DNA of 64,000 nt from Bog-473 sp963809825 (GTDB lineage Bacteria > Actinomycetota > Acidimicrobiia > Acidimicrobiales > RAAP-2), in NCBI GenBank assembly GCA_963809825.1, contig CAWELJ010000003.1, positions 372,001 through 436,000 on the forward strand, in the 5' to 3' direction. Below the pieces are notes generated by a model that saw only the letters and a list, made by a program, of their open reading frames with translations, had not been told where the DNA came from and did not search any database. Below, piece by piece: positions 8,168 to 16,080 of the stretch. The position numbers and the translations under genes are program-made. Positions within the stretch are counted from its first letter, which is position 1. The number at the start of each line of letters is the position of its first letter.

Positions 8168-8977
8168 ATGACTGGTGATCAAGAGACCATGCAGTCCGTC
8201 TACCAGGGCATGATGAAGTCTGGCATCGCCCCTGCAGTACGAGACCTGGGGTTCAAGGGATCGGGTGGCAAGTTTCGCATCGGGAGAGGCGACTTCACCG
8301 GCTGGGTTTACGTTCAGAAATCGAGGTGGAACACCAAAGCTGAGGTGGAGTTCACCTTCAATGTGGGCGTGTTTTACAACTTGGCTCAATCGCACATCAA
8401 AGGCATTTGGGGTGACCGGATTGGCCATCTGCTTCCTGACAGAAGAGACAAGTGGTGGAAGTTCGACTCCAAGGAATCAGCAGGAACGGTCCAAGAGGAG
8501 GCGATCAAGGCCGTGTCTCGGTACGCCTTACCCGCTATCGAAGTCGTGTTGGAAAACCCCACAATGCCGCCCACGGAGGCGGAGCTTCGAGCGCGGGCGT
8601 TAAGACGACCTCAAGGAAGAGTGGGCGCCGAGGTCGCAGAACACCTTCAGGTCGTCATCGATCTCGGGCAACGTCTACCGGCAATGGGGTCGGACGAGCT
8701 TCACGCTTTGACTTTGGACCCAGATGTTGAGATCCGGAGTCGAGCGCTCCATGAACTGGCCGGGCGGATCGAAGAAGATCACAATGCTCTGGCGATTGTC
8801 TCAGAGGCTCTCATCCACGACGCAAGCTCCTACATTCGGAAGAATGTGGCGTTGGACCTGGCGCATGTGCCAGGTCATCATGAGTTCGATCAACCCCTTG
8901 AAACGGCAACCCGGGAGGATGACCTTCAGGTGAAATGGGCCGCAACCTACGCGATCCGTATTCGAGGCAGAAGCTGA
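8168..8977 (+). CDS. DUF4304 domain protein with HEAT-like C-terminal part
   Basis: Encodes 269 residues. Residues about 12-140 match the DUF4304 pattern: LGFKGSGGKFRIGRGDFTGWVYVQKSRWN followed by EFTFNVGVFYN and a later RIGHLLPDRRDKWWKF. Residues about 165-265 contain short alpha-alpha repeats (LTLDPDVEIRSRALHELAGR, SYIRKNVALDLAHV, DLQVKWAATYAIR) like HEAT or PBS-lyase repeats. DUF4304 proteins are of unknown function and often lie in accessory or immunity-type neighbourhoods. The helical repeat tail suggests a protein-interaction role, which is inference. Confidence 0.7.
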   Translation: MTGDQETMQSVYQGMMKSGIAPAVRDLGFKGSGGKFRIGRGDFTGWVYVQKSRWNTKAEVEFTFNVGVFYNLAQSHIKGIWGDRIGHLLPDRRDKWWKFDSKESAGTVQEEAIKAVSRYALPAIEVVLENPTMPPTEAELRARALRRPQGRVGAEVAEHLQVVIDLGQRLPAMGSDELHALTLDPDVEIRSRALHELAGRIEEDHNALAIVSEALIHDASSYIRKNVALDLAHVPGHHEFDQPLETATREDDLQVKWAATYAIRIRGRS

Positions 8978-9107
8978 TCGTCCGGTTGCCTCAGGTACTG
9001 CCCCCATGGTGCCGAACGGGGGCAGCCGTGAAGGCCGCAGACCGGACCAAATCGATGGATCGCCAGCCCCGAGTTCAGGCCAACGCCAACTCACCCATTC
9101 GCCGAAC

Positions 9108-9977
9108 TTAGACCGAGGCGAGCTCGGTGTTGGCGACGATGGCGTCGGTGACCGAGGCCCACAGCGCTTCGGGCAGGTCGTGCCCCATACCCGGGTACGT
9201 GATGAGCATCGAGCCGGGCACCGCGGCCGCGGTCGCCTGTCCACCGCTCAGCGTTACCAGTGGGTCGGCCTCGCCGTGGAGCACCAGGAAGGGCAGCCGC
9301 ACGCCGCGCAGACCCTCCGTGCGATCTGGCGACGCGAGCACGGCGGCCAATTGGCGCGCCGTGCCGTCGGGGCAATAGGAGCGGTCGTAGGCGTCCCCGG
9401 CGCGCTGGCGCAGCACCGCCTCGTCCACCGGGTAGCCCGGTGAGCCGATCACCCGGCTCCCTTGCACACTGGCCGCGATCGCCTCGTCCCGGCTCGTCGC
9501 CACCGGTCGCAGCAGGGCCGTCATCGCCTCGCCGGTGGGCGCTCCCACGGACCGGTCCCCCGTGGTCGACATGATGGAGCAGGCGGACAGGAAACGGTCG
9601 GGATGATGGATCACGAGCGCCTGCGTGATCATGCCTCCCATGGAGGCGCCCACGACGTGGGCGCTGGCGACGCCCAGCTCGGTCAGGAGCGCGGCGGCGT
9701 CGTCGGCCATGTCCTCCACCCGGTAGGGCGCCGACGTGGGGTCGCCCAGGAACAACGAGGTGAACTCCGGCATACCCTCGAACTTGGTCGAGAGGCCGCA
9801 GTCGCGGTTGTCGAATCGGATGACGAAGAAGCCGCGGTCCCGCAGCCCGTCCACGAACCCCTGGGGCCACGTGATGAGCTGGGCCCCCAACCCCATGACC
9901 AGCAGCAGAACGGGGTGCGACGGGTCACCCTCGGTGACGTACTCGATGTCGATCCCGTTGACGTGGGCGGTGGGCAC
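9108..9977 (-). CDS. Alpha/beta hydrolase (RdmC/aclacinomycin methylesterase-like)
   Basis: Encodes 289 residues from a GTG at 9977 with a clear AGGGAGG ribosome site seven bases upstream; a longer in-frame extension has non-protein-like composition and overlaps the next gene, so it is rejected. Fold features in order are VLLLVMGLGAQLITWP (oxyanion loop), RFDNRDCGLS, nucleophile elbow GASMGGM, acid in LHGEADPLV, and base His in GMGHDLPE. Proteins of this subfamily hydrolyse methyl esters or other small esters, and the specificity is open. The 130 bases downstream to the stop of the opposite-strand gene hold nothing evident. Confidence 0.88.
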   Translation of the reverse strand: MPTAHVNGIDIEYVTEGDPSHPVLLLVMGLGAQLITWPQGFVDGLRDRGFFVIRFDNRDCGLSTKFEGMPEFTSLFLGDPTSAPYRVEDMADDAAALLTELGVASAHVVGASMGGMITQALVIHHPDRFLSACSIMSTTGDRSVGAPTGEAMTALLRPVATSRDEAIAASVQGSRVIGSPGYPVDEAVLRQRAGDAYDRSYCPDGTARQLAAVLASPDRTEGLRGVRLPFLVLHGEADPLVTLSGGQATAAAVPGSMLITYPGMGHDLPEALWASVTDAIVANTELASV

Positions 9978-10048
9978 GGACAGCCTCCCTTCGTGCGGAT
10001 GTTCCTTGGCCTTCCTACCAGGCGCGAGCCTCCGGCGATGCGCTGCTG

Positions 10049-10684
10049 TCAGGCGGCGGACGTCGGCTCCGCCAGCGCGGCTGCCTGGTGGCCGGCGCGA
10101 CGACGGCGCAGGCGCGGTCCCGGCTCGACACCGACGAGGAAGACCTCCACCGACGCGATGCACACGATGAAGATGGGAAACGCGGCGACGTCGAAGGTCC
10201 AGTGTTGAATCGTGAGCAGCAGGATGGTCATGCTGACGACCGCCCCGACGTAGGAGTAGACCGTCTCGGTCTCGGGGTGGGTCCAACTCTTCATCATGGT
10301 CGGCACCCCGGCCATGAAGTCGGCGAGGATGGCGGCCGAAATGGCGAGCACACCGTTGCGTGTCACCAGCCAGACCGCCGTGCCGACCGCGGAAATCACG
10401 CCGCAGGCGTAGTCGACCCTGCGGATCTTCCACACGGCGTCCGGATTGTGGAAAGAGGCGGCGAAGACGAGCAGTGGCATGAAGCCGACCATGAACGTCG
10501 GCAGGACGCGCAAACCCACGCCCTCCTTGAGCTCGACGGCGGCGGCCAGCAAGGGTGCGATGGCCCACATGAGCCACGTCACCCGGTTGGGCTTGGTCGT
10601 CCCACGGAGGGTGTCCCGCAGGTATACGGTTGTGCCCAGCGCGCCGATTGCGGCCCCGAGGAAGATCCAGTTGACGTTGATCAC
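10049..10684 (-). CDS. Multi-pass membrane protein of unknown function
   Basis: Encodes 211 residues with about six or seven hydrophobic segments, including WIFLGAAIGALGTTVYL, WLMWAIAPLLAAAVELK, LPTFMVGFMPLLVFAASF, ISAVGTAVWLVT, SYVGAVVSMTILLLTI and FIVCIASVEVFLVGV. The tandem arrangement with short polar loops (RGTTKPNRVTW, GVPTMMKSWTHPET) recalls PQ-loop or SWEET-like small transporters, but the diagnostic Pro-Gln pair is not obvious. It ends 71 bases before the start of the co-directional hydrolase gene. No function is assigned. Confidence 0.7.
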   Translation of the reverse strand: MINVNWIFLGAAIGALGTTVYLRDTLRGTTKPNRVTWLMWAIAPLLAAAVELKEGVGLRVLPTFMVGFMPLLVFAASFHNPDAVWKIRRVDYACGVISAVGTAVWLVTRNGVLAISAAILADFMAGVPTMMKSWTHPETETVYSYVGAVVSMTILLLTIQHWTFDVAAFPIFIVCIASVEVFLVGVEPGPRLRRRRAGHQAAALAEPTSAA

Positions 10685-10831
10685 CGCTGGACAGTCTGCA
10701 GTGCGGTGGGCCGCCCGTCATGTCCGGGTGGGCGACGCCTCTTGGGCCCGGTCGACCGCTAGCTTCATCATGGGGGAACGTCCCCGAAGGAGCGCCGGTG
10801 CCGAACGACCACCTGCAACACAGCGGCTTCC

Positions 10832-12664
10832 ATGGCTGAGCTCCTCGTCGTCGCCTTTCTCGGCGGGCTGATCACCGGGCTCTCCCCCTGCATCGTCCCG
10901 GTCATCCCCGTCGTGATGGCCGGCGGATCGACGGGCACGAGCAAGGCACGTCCGTACGTGATCATCGCTGGCGTCGTCGTGAGCTTCAGCCTCTCGGTCC
11001 TCTTCGCCACGTCCGTCCTGAGTTTCCTCCATCTCCCCCAGGACCTTTTGTTCTGGGTCGGAGTCGCCCTGCTCGGCCTGCTCTCGGTCGGCCTTCTCGT
11101 CCCGAGGGTGGGCGAGCTCATCGAGCGGCCGTTCGCCCGGCTCGGGTCGTCCCGCTACGCGACCGAGGGCGGCGGTTTCATCCTCGGGATGAGCCTCGGG
11201 CTCGTCTTCGTGCCCTGCGCCGGACCGGTGCTCACGGCCATTTCCGTGGCCGCCGCCCATCACCGGGTGGGCGCGACGTCGCTGCTCGTCACGCTGTTCT
11301 ACGCGGCCGGCGTGACCGTTCCCCTCCTCGTGCTCGCCTTGGTGGCCCAGCGGGCGACCACATCGTGGACCGCGCTGCGCCGCCACCTGCCCACCGTGCG
11401 CAGGGTGGCCGGCGTCGTGCTCGGCGTCACGACCCTGGCTATTGCCTTCAACTGGCTCGGGGCGCTGCAGCGCGACGTCCCCGGCTACACGACGGCCCTC
11501 GAGAACCACATTGAGTCCACCGGCTCGGCCTGCACCCAACTGCGCCAACTGAGCGGCGAGCACCAGAACCAGTTCGCCGCCGCCAACGCACGCCTCGAAG
11601 GCAAGAAGGCGACCTGCACCGCCACCGACACGGGCAACTCGCAGAGCGGGCACCTCGCCGGCGGCCCCAGGACCACGACGACCACCACCTCCACCACGAC
11701 TCCCGTCGCACCGGGCGCCCCGGCGCACAAGCAGCGGGTGTTCATGGCTAGCAAGACGAACCTGCCCGACCTCGGCCGGGCCCCCGACTTCACCGGCATC
11801 ACGGCCTGGTTCAACACGCCGGGCAACCTTCCACTGAACCTGCACGCACTGCGCGGCCAGGTGGTGCTGGTCGACTTCTGGACCTACTCGTGCATCAACT
11901 GCCAGCGCGCCCTCCCCCACGTCGAGGGCTGGTACAACGACTACAAGAAGGACGGGTTCGTGGTCGTCGGTGTCTCGGCACCCGAGTTCGCGTTCGAACA
12001 CGTGGTCTCCAACGTGGAGAGTGCGGCCGGGACCCTGGGCATCGACTACCCCGTCGCGGTCGACGACGACCTGGCCACGTGGACCGCGTACAACAACAAT
12101 TACTGGCCGGCGGACTACCTCATCGACCCGACGGGTGTCGTGCGCGCCTACACCTTCGGAGAGGGCGGCTACGGCACCATGGAGAGCAACATCCGCATGT
12201 TGCTCTCAGCGAACGGGATCACCGGGCTGCCGGCCCGCACCGACGTGCCGGACACGACGCCGACGAGCACCTCGCTCACGCCGGAGAGCTACGTCGGCTA
12301 CAGCCGGCTGAGCAACGAGGTCGGCTCGCCCGTGCTCCCCGACAAGACGGTCGTCTACCACCCCCCATCCACCATCCCGTCCAACAGCCTCGCTTTCGGC
12401 GGCACCTGGACGGTCCATGCAGAGGAGGCGACCGCCGGCTCCAAGGCGACGCTCGGCCTCCAATTCACGGCCAACACCGCGTACCTCGTGATGAGCGGGC
12501 AAGGCTCCGTCGGCGTGGCGTTCAACGGCCGCCACCTGACGACGCTGACCGTCGGCGGGGTTCCGAAGCTCTACACGTTGTTCTCGGGGAACGTGTTGCA
12601 GTCGGGCCTGCTGACACTCACGGTGTCCCCCGGTGTGCAGGCGTACGACTTCACGTTCGGCTAG
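10832..12664 (+). CDS. dipZ: DipZ-like CcdA-thioredoxin fusion (thiol:disulfide interchange)
   Basis: Encodes 610 residues. Residues 1-230 form a CcdA/DsbD transmembrane domain with its conserved Cys motifs in GLSPCIVPVIPVV and FVPCAGPVL. A Thr/Pro linker follows near residue 280 (TTTTTTSTTTPVAPG). Residues about 315-460 are an exported thioredoxin-like domain with the redox motif CINC at residues 354-357. The last 130 residues form a beta-rich domain (GTWTVHAEEATAG, VYHPPS) as in Mycobacterium DipZ. The protein should carry electrons from cytoplasmic thioredoxin across the membrane to extracytoplasmic thiols. Length and domain order match DipZ. It stands alone, followed by csbD. Confidence 0.9.
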   Translation: MAELLVVAFLGGLITGLSPCIVPVIPVVMAGGSTGTSKARPYVIIAGVVVSFSLSVLFATSVLSFLHLPQDLLFWVGVALLGLLSVGLLVPRVGELIERPFARLGSSRYATEGGGFILGMSLGLVFVPCAGPVLTAISVAAAHHRVGATSLLVTLFYAAGVTVPLLVLALVAQRATTSWTALRRHLPTVRRVAGVVLGVTTLAIAFNWLGALQRDVPGYTTALENHIESTGSACTQLRQLSGEHQNQFAAANARLEGKKATCTATDTGNSQSGHLAGGPRTTTTTTSTTTPVAPGAPAHKQRVFMASKTNLPDLGRAPDFTGITAWFNTPGNLPLNLHALRGQVVLVDFWTYSCINCQRALPHVEGWYNDYKKDGFVVVGVSAPEFAFEHVVSNVESAAGTLGIDYPVAVDDDLATWTAYNNNYWPADYLIDPTGVVRAYTFGEGGYGTMESNIRMLLSANGITGLPARTDVPDTTPTSTSLTPESYVGYSRLSNEVGSPVLPDKTVVYHPPSTIPSNSLAFGGTWTVHAEEATAGSKATLGLQFTANTAYLVMSGQGSVGVAFNGRHLTTLTVGGVPKLYTLFSGNVLQSGLLTLTVSPGVQAYDFTFG

Positions 12665-12683
12665 GCCGCGGCGCGCCTCCTCT

Positions 12684-12708
12684 GATTGGCCTGCGACCCA
12701 TCGGGTAT
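12684..12708 (+). promoter_or_regulatory. SigB-like stress promoter for csbD
   Basis: GGGTAT at 12703-12708 is an exact match to the -10 element of SigB/SigF-type stress sigma factors. GATTGG at 12684-12689, 13 bases upstream, is a poor but plausible -35. CsbD is a classic SigB-regulon member in Bacillus, which gives independent support. The -35 deviates from GTTTAA, so confidence is moderate. Confidence 0.4.
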
Positions 12709-12741
12709 GGAGTGCGGACACGAAGATAGGAGGACACAGCC

Positions 12742-12930
12742 ATGGCACTCGAGGACAAGGCACGCAACACGGCGGAAACCGCACGCGGGAAGGCCAAGGA
12801 AGTGGTCGGTGGCGCAACGGACGACAAGGGTCTGGAGGCGGAAGGCAAGGCCGACCAGGTCGTCGGCCATCTGAAGCAGGCCGGCGAGAAGCTCAAGGAC
12901 GCCGTCCACAGCGGCAAGAGCAAGAAGTAG
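12742..12930 (+). CDS. CsbD-like stress protein
   Basis: Encodes 62 residues, MALEDKARNTAETARGKAKE and onward, a charged Lys/Ala/Gly-rich chain with the CsbD repeat pattern GKAKEVVGGATDD..LEAEGKADQVVG. An AGGAGG ribosome site lies eight bases upstream. CsbD-family proteins are small, hydrophilic, four-helix general-stress proteins without known enzymatic activity. The gene follows dipZ by 77 bases but has its own SigB-like promoter and a terminator-like hairpin after it. Confidence 0.9.
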   Translation: MALEDKARNTAETARGKAKEVVGGATDDKGLEAEGKADQVVGHLKQAGEKLKDAVHSGKSKK

Positions 12931-12959
12931 TCGATTCTCCGCGGTTCCCGGGCAGTGGG

Positions 12960-13001
12960 AGCAGCGGTCGGTCACCCTGCTTCAGTTGATCGACCGCTGC
13001 T
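12960..13001 (+). terminator. Hairpin between convergent csbD and acyl-CoA synthetase genes
   Basis: A perfect 11-bp stem, AGCAGCGGTCG at 12960-12970 and CGACCGCTGCT at 12991-13001, encloses a 20-base loop and is followed by TTTCCT on the plus strand. It sits between two convergent genes and overlaps the last codons of the minus-strand one, so it may serve both directions. The T-run is weak. Confidence 0.5.
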
Positions 13002-14592
13002 TTCCTGCCCAGTAGGGCGCCCTGAGCTCGCGCTTGAGGATCTTCCCGGAAGGATTACGCGGGAGGGACTCGACCGCCTCCACCGAGGTCGGGCACTTGT
13101 AGTGCGCCAGGGCGGCGCGACAGTGGGCGATGACATCGGCCTCGTCGAGTGTCGCGCCCGGCGCCAGCACGACGATCGCCTTCACGGTCTCGCCCCACCT
13201 TTCGTCGGGGACGCCGATGACGGCCGCGTCGACGAGGGTCGGATGCGAGAGCAGGACGTTCTCGACTTCGGCCGGGTAGATGTTCTCGCCGCCGCTCACG
13301 ACCATGTCCTTGATCCGGTCGTGCAGGTAGAGATAACCCGCGGCGTCGAAATACCCGGCGTCGCCGGTCCGTAGCCACCCGTCGGCGTCGATGGTCCTCG
13401 CCGTCTCGTCGTGCTTCCCCCAGTAGCCGGCCATGTTGTACGGCGAGCGCGTCCAGATCTCACCGACCTCGCCGGTGTCGGCATCCTTGCCCGTGTCCGG
13501 ATCGACGACGCGGACCTCCACGCTCTCGTGCGGCTTGCCCGCTGAGCGGAGCAGGCCGCGCCGGGGCCCGTCGGGGTCGTGATCCTCGAATGGCAGCGCC
13601 GTGATGGCGCCGGTGGTCTCGGTCATTCCGTAGACCTGGCAGAAGCCGCAGCCGAAGGCGGCCATGCACTTCACCAACACGTCCTCCGAGATCGGGGACG
13701 CGCCGTAGAAGATCAGGCGGAGGCTCGAGAGGTCCGTCGTCGAGAGCGACGGTGTGCCGAGCAGCATCATCAGCACGGCCGGAACCACGAACATCTCGGT
13801 GATGCGCTCCGTGGCGACGAGGTCGAGCAGCACGGTGGGGTCGACGTCGCGCAGGATGATCGACCGGCCTCCGCGGGACATGGCGCACAGCGCCCAGCCC
13901 GATCCCCCGATATGGAAGAGCGGCATGGCGACCAGGCTCACGGTGTCGTCGGTGACCCTGAAGGTGGTGCCCGCCTCCGAGATCGCCGTCGACAGGTTGG
14001 CGTTGGTCAGCATGACGCCCTTGGGCAGCCCGGTGGTCCCCGAGGTGTAGAGCTGCATGCTCACTTCGTCGAGTGGGCCGACGTGGCCGGGGTCCTCGGC
14101 TGCGCACCCCTCGACCCAGACGTCGAACGGGGCGGTACGCGGGTCGGTGCACGGAGCGGCGTCGGCATCGCCGACGACGACGATGCGCCGGACGGCGGGC
14201 AGGCCACCCGGCATGGAGGCGAGCGCGCCGAGATAGTCGGTGTGGACCACGAGCAGCGGAGCCTCGGAGTCGTCGATGATGGCCGCCATTTCTGCGGGGG
14301 CGAGACGCCAGTTGACCGCGACGTTCACGGCGCCGATCAGCGCCCCGCCGAAGAGGAAGTCGAAGTAGGCCATGCCGTTGCGGTCGAGGAACGCGACGCG
14401 ATCCCCGACGCCGAGGCCGTCCCGCCGTGCCGCCTGGGCTACGCGGCAGGCCCGATCGAATTCCTCGCCCCACGTGCGGCGCTGATCGCCGAGGACCAGC
14501 ATCTCGTGGTCCGGTTGCCGGCCCGCAAGGTGCCGGATCAGCCCCGCCACGGTGTAGCGGTCCCGTTCGGCGACAGCGACGCTCCCTGGCAC
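12982..14592 (-). CDS. Long-chain fatty-acid-CoA ligase / AMP-dependent synthetase
   Basis: Encodes 536 residues. The GTG at 14592 has a GAGGAGG ribosome site six bases upstream; a longer frame from a GTG at 14613 would begin inside that site's leader and is disfavoured. ANL-family motifs in order are the P-loop LYTSGTTGLPKGVM, YGMTETTGA, the hinge/Asp region LRTGDAGYFD, DRIKDMVVSGGENIYP, and the adenylation Lys in RNPSGKILKREL. The enzyme activates a carboxylate through an acyl-adenylate to the CoA thioester; the chain length preferred is unknown. It is divergent from the Rpf-like genes across a long regulatory stretch. Confidence 0.9.
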   Translation of the reverse strand: MPGSVAVAERDRYTVAGLIRHLAGRQPDHEMLVLGDQRRTWGEEFDRACRVAQAARRDGLGVGDRVAFLDRNGMAYFDFLFGGALIGAVNVAVNWRLAPAEMAAIIDDSEAPLLVVHTDYLGALASMPGGLPAVRRIVVVGDADAAPCTDPRTAPFDVWVEGCAAEDPGHVGPLDEVSMQLYTSGTTGLPKGVMLTNANLSTAISEAGTTFRVTDDTVSLVAMPLFHIGGSGWALCAMSRGGRSIILRDVDPTVLLDLVATERITEMFVVPAVLMMLLGTPSLSTTDLSSLRLIFYGASPISEDVLVKCMAAFGCGFCQVYGMTETTGAITALPFEDHDPDGPRRGLLRSAGKPHESVEVRVVDPDTGKDADTGEVGEIWTRSPYNMAGYWGKHDETARTIDADGWLRTGDAGYFDAAGYLYLHDRIKDMVVSGGENIYPAEVENVLLSHPTLVDAAVIGVPDERWGETVKAIVVLAPGATLDEADVIAHCRAALAHYKCPTSVEAVESLPRNPSGKILKRELRAPYWAGKQRSIN

Positions 14593-14783
14593 GACAGACC
14601 TCCTCACGGTCACGTATCGGGACGGGACCCTACGCAGCGCCGAGCGTCCGCCGCACGGCTGGGCGGACCGCCGAATCCTCTTTCGGAGAGATCCGATAGG
14701 TACTGGTCAGACGCATATTTGTGAAATTGACGGCAAATTTATGTTGCTTATTGACTCAAATATGGGCCCGTCACCAGGGCCTT

Positions 14784-14799
14784 TGTGATTCATATCACA
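14784..14799. promoter_or_regulatory. CRP/FNR-family binding palindrome
   Basis: TGTGATTCATATCACA is a perfect TGTGA-N6-TCACA palindrome, the consensus for cAMP-CRP. It lies in an unusually AT-rich island (about 14700-14830) between the divergent acyl-CoA synthetase (192 bases away) and the first Rpf-like gene. CRP control of rpfA is known in Mycobacterium and Streptomyces. An inverted repeat CATATTTG/CAAATATG (14714-14721, 14757-14764) lies just upstream. Confidence 0.7.
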
Positions 14800-14848
14800 A
14801 GATGTCTGGACAAAAGACCAGGTCACAGGCTTTCGCAAGAGATGAACG

Positions 14849-14876
14849 TTGGTTCTGTTCCCTCGACTGGTAGATT
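14849..14876 (+). promoter_or_regulatory. Candidate sigma-70 promoter for the Rpf-like gene
   Basis: TTGGTT (14849-14854), a 16-base spacer, and TAGATT (14871-14876) form a plausible -35/-10 pair. Transcription would begin near 14883, placing the CRP palindrome about 90 bases upstream and leaving a leader of about 320 bases before the GTG at 15202. This is an inference from motif shape only. Confidence 0.4.
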
Positions 14877-15047
14877 GGAAACCGCAAAAAGACATCGGCC
14901 TTTGGCGTGCATGCCGTGAACGGAGTTCCGGCTGCATACAGGAAGCACCGGGCCGATCGGACCTACTCAGACTGACCAGGTCGCGGCGCGCCTGCCTGCA
15001 GGCACCGCCGTGGCCACGAATCGAGGACGACAACCAGAACCACCCCC

Positions 15048-15201
15048 GAGGGCTGTACCGAACCGGCCGCACACCCTGCGGCGATTTGCCAGAACGGAAG
15101 ATGCCTGCCCGCTCTCCGTTCGGGGCGCGAATGCAATGGCCGGAGCCCGCCTACACCGAGCAGAGCCAGGCGCAACGACGCGCCCGACGAAGGGAGGTGC
15201 C
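15048..15201 (+). ncRNA. Conserved 5' leader RNA, copy 1 (candidate riboswitch)
   Basis: This leader and the one at 15923-16080 are highly similar although both are non-coding and the proteins behind them have diverged. Shared blocks include GAGGGCTGTAC, CCGGCCGCACACCCTGCGGC, GCCAGAACG, CGTTCGGGGCGCGAATGCA and GGCCGGAGCCCGCCTACACC. Pairings kept in both copies include GGGCT/AGCCC, CCGGCC/GGCCGG, CCGCA/TGCGG, GAACG/CGTTC, and a hairpin just before the ribosome site (15169-15173 with 15180-15184). Cyclic-di-AMP riboswitches control rpf genes in actinobacteria, but their usual sequence hallmarks are not clear here, so the class is open. Confidence 0.6.
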
Positions 15202-15852
15202 GTGCGGATCCGCATTGCACTAGGGACGGCAATAGCCGTCATTGTCTTACCAGCATTGCTTTTCGCGTTGTTCAGCATTCCCGCCGCCTCGGCGCGGGTG
15301 ACCCGACATGAGGCGATCAGCCAGCACAGAACCGTGCGGGTCAATTCGAAGCTCATGTCGTACACGCAAGCAGAGAAGGTCGCGAAGCTGGCGACGTACT
15401 ACCAGGCAGTGGCCGCTCAGCAAGAGGCCACCTACTTCAAGGAGCTCGCCTTCTTGAAGGCCTACCAGCAGCTGCAGCAGCTCCAAGCTGCCCAGCGGGC
15501 CGCGGCAGCGGCAAACCAGGCACAGGCCGCGGCCGCGGCCGCCCGGGCGCAGGCCGCCGCAGTCGTCGCTCCGGCTCCCGCTCCCGCTCCGGCTCCGGCC
15601 GGCGCGTTGTCCGACGCCACCAGCACGAACACACCGCACTGGGCCTGCATCCGACAGCACGAGTCGGGAGGCAACTACAGCGACGGCAACGGCGGGGCGT
15701 ACCAGTTCCAGTTCGGGACGTGGAACGCGCTGACGGGGTTGCCCTCGCCCGCCCAGGACTACCCCGCTTCGGTCCAAGACGCCGCCGCGCTCAAGTTGTA
15801 CTCCCAGCGCGGTTGGCAGCCGTGGACCACCCGCTACGTCTGCGGGCTGTAG
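15202..15852 (+). CDS. Exported Rpf-like muralytic protein (transglycosylase-like domain)
   Basis: Encodes 216 residues from a GTG at 15202 with an AGGGAGGT ribosome site; longer frames extend into the structured leader. An N-terminal signal (RIRIALGTAIAVIVLPALLF, cleavage near ASA/RV) exports it. Residues about 60-135 are a Gln/Ala-rich helix followed by an Ala-Pro stretch (APAPAPAPAPA) like a wall-spanning linker. The C-terminal about 75 residues match the resuscitation-promoting-factor fold: WACIRQHESGGNYSDGNGG with the catalytic Glu in HESGG, then AYQFQFGTWNAL and a final WTTRYVCGL. It should cleave peptidoglycan glycan strands. Its paralogue follows at 16081. Confidence 0.85.
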   Translation: MRIRIALGTAIAVIVLPALLFALFSIPAASARVTRHEAISQHRTVRVNSKLMSYTQAEKVAKLATYYQAVAAQQEATYFKELAFLKAYQQLQQLQAAQRAAAAANQAQAAAAAARAQAAAVVAPAPAPAPAPAGALSDATSTNTPHWACIRQHESGGNYSDGNGGAYQFQFGTWNALTGLPSPAQDYPASVQDAAALKLYSQRGWQPWTTRYVCGL

Positions 15853-15922
15853 GCAACCGGCCATCGATTGGTCCCGTCATGCCGGGGCCCCGAAGTGAGG
15901 ACCACACAGAGCACTAACTCAA

Positions 15923-16080
15923 GAGGGCTGTACACCACCGGCCGCACACCCTGCGGCGACAAGCCAGAACGCGCGACGCCTTCCCGCTCGCCGTTCGGGG
16001 CGCGAATGCACAGGCCGGAGCCCGCCTACACCGAACCGAGACAGGCGCGCGCCGAGCGCGCGCCCACGAAGGGAGGTGCC
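15923..16080 (+). ncRNA. Conserved 5' leader RNA, copy 2 (candidate riboswitch)
   Basis: This is the second copy of the leader described at 15048-15201, placed identically relative to the GTG start. The ribosome-site-proximal hairpin here is a perfect 9-bp stem, GGCGCGCGC (16044-16052) and GCGCGCGCC (16056-16064) with loop CGA. In copy 1 the same position has the shorter GGCGC/GCGCC stem, so pairing is kept while sequence changes. This supports RNA-level selection. Confidence 0.6.

Noticed and set aside
9978..10721. N-terminal 248-residue extension of the alpha/beta hydrolase frame
   Set aside because: It is Arg/Gly-rich, overlaps the membrane-protein gene in another frame, and a GTG with a perfect ribosome site at 9977 begins exactly at the family N-terminus.
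15048..15201. Direct assignment of the leader as a c-di-AMP (ydaO) riboswitch
   Set aside because: Context favours it, but the characteristic ydaO conserved blocks could not be matched with confidence, so the class is left open.
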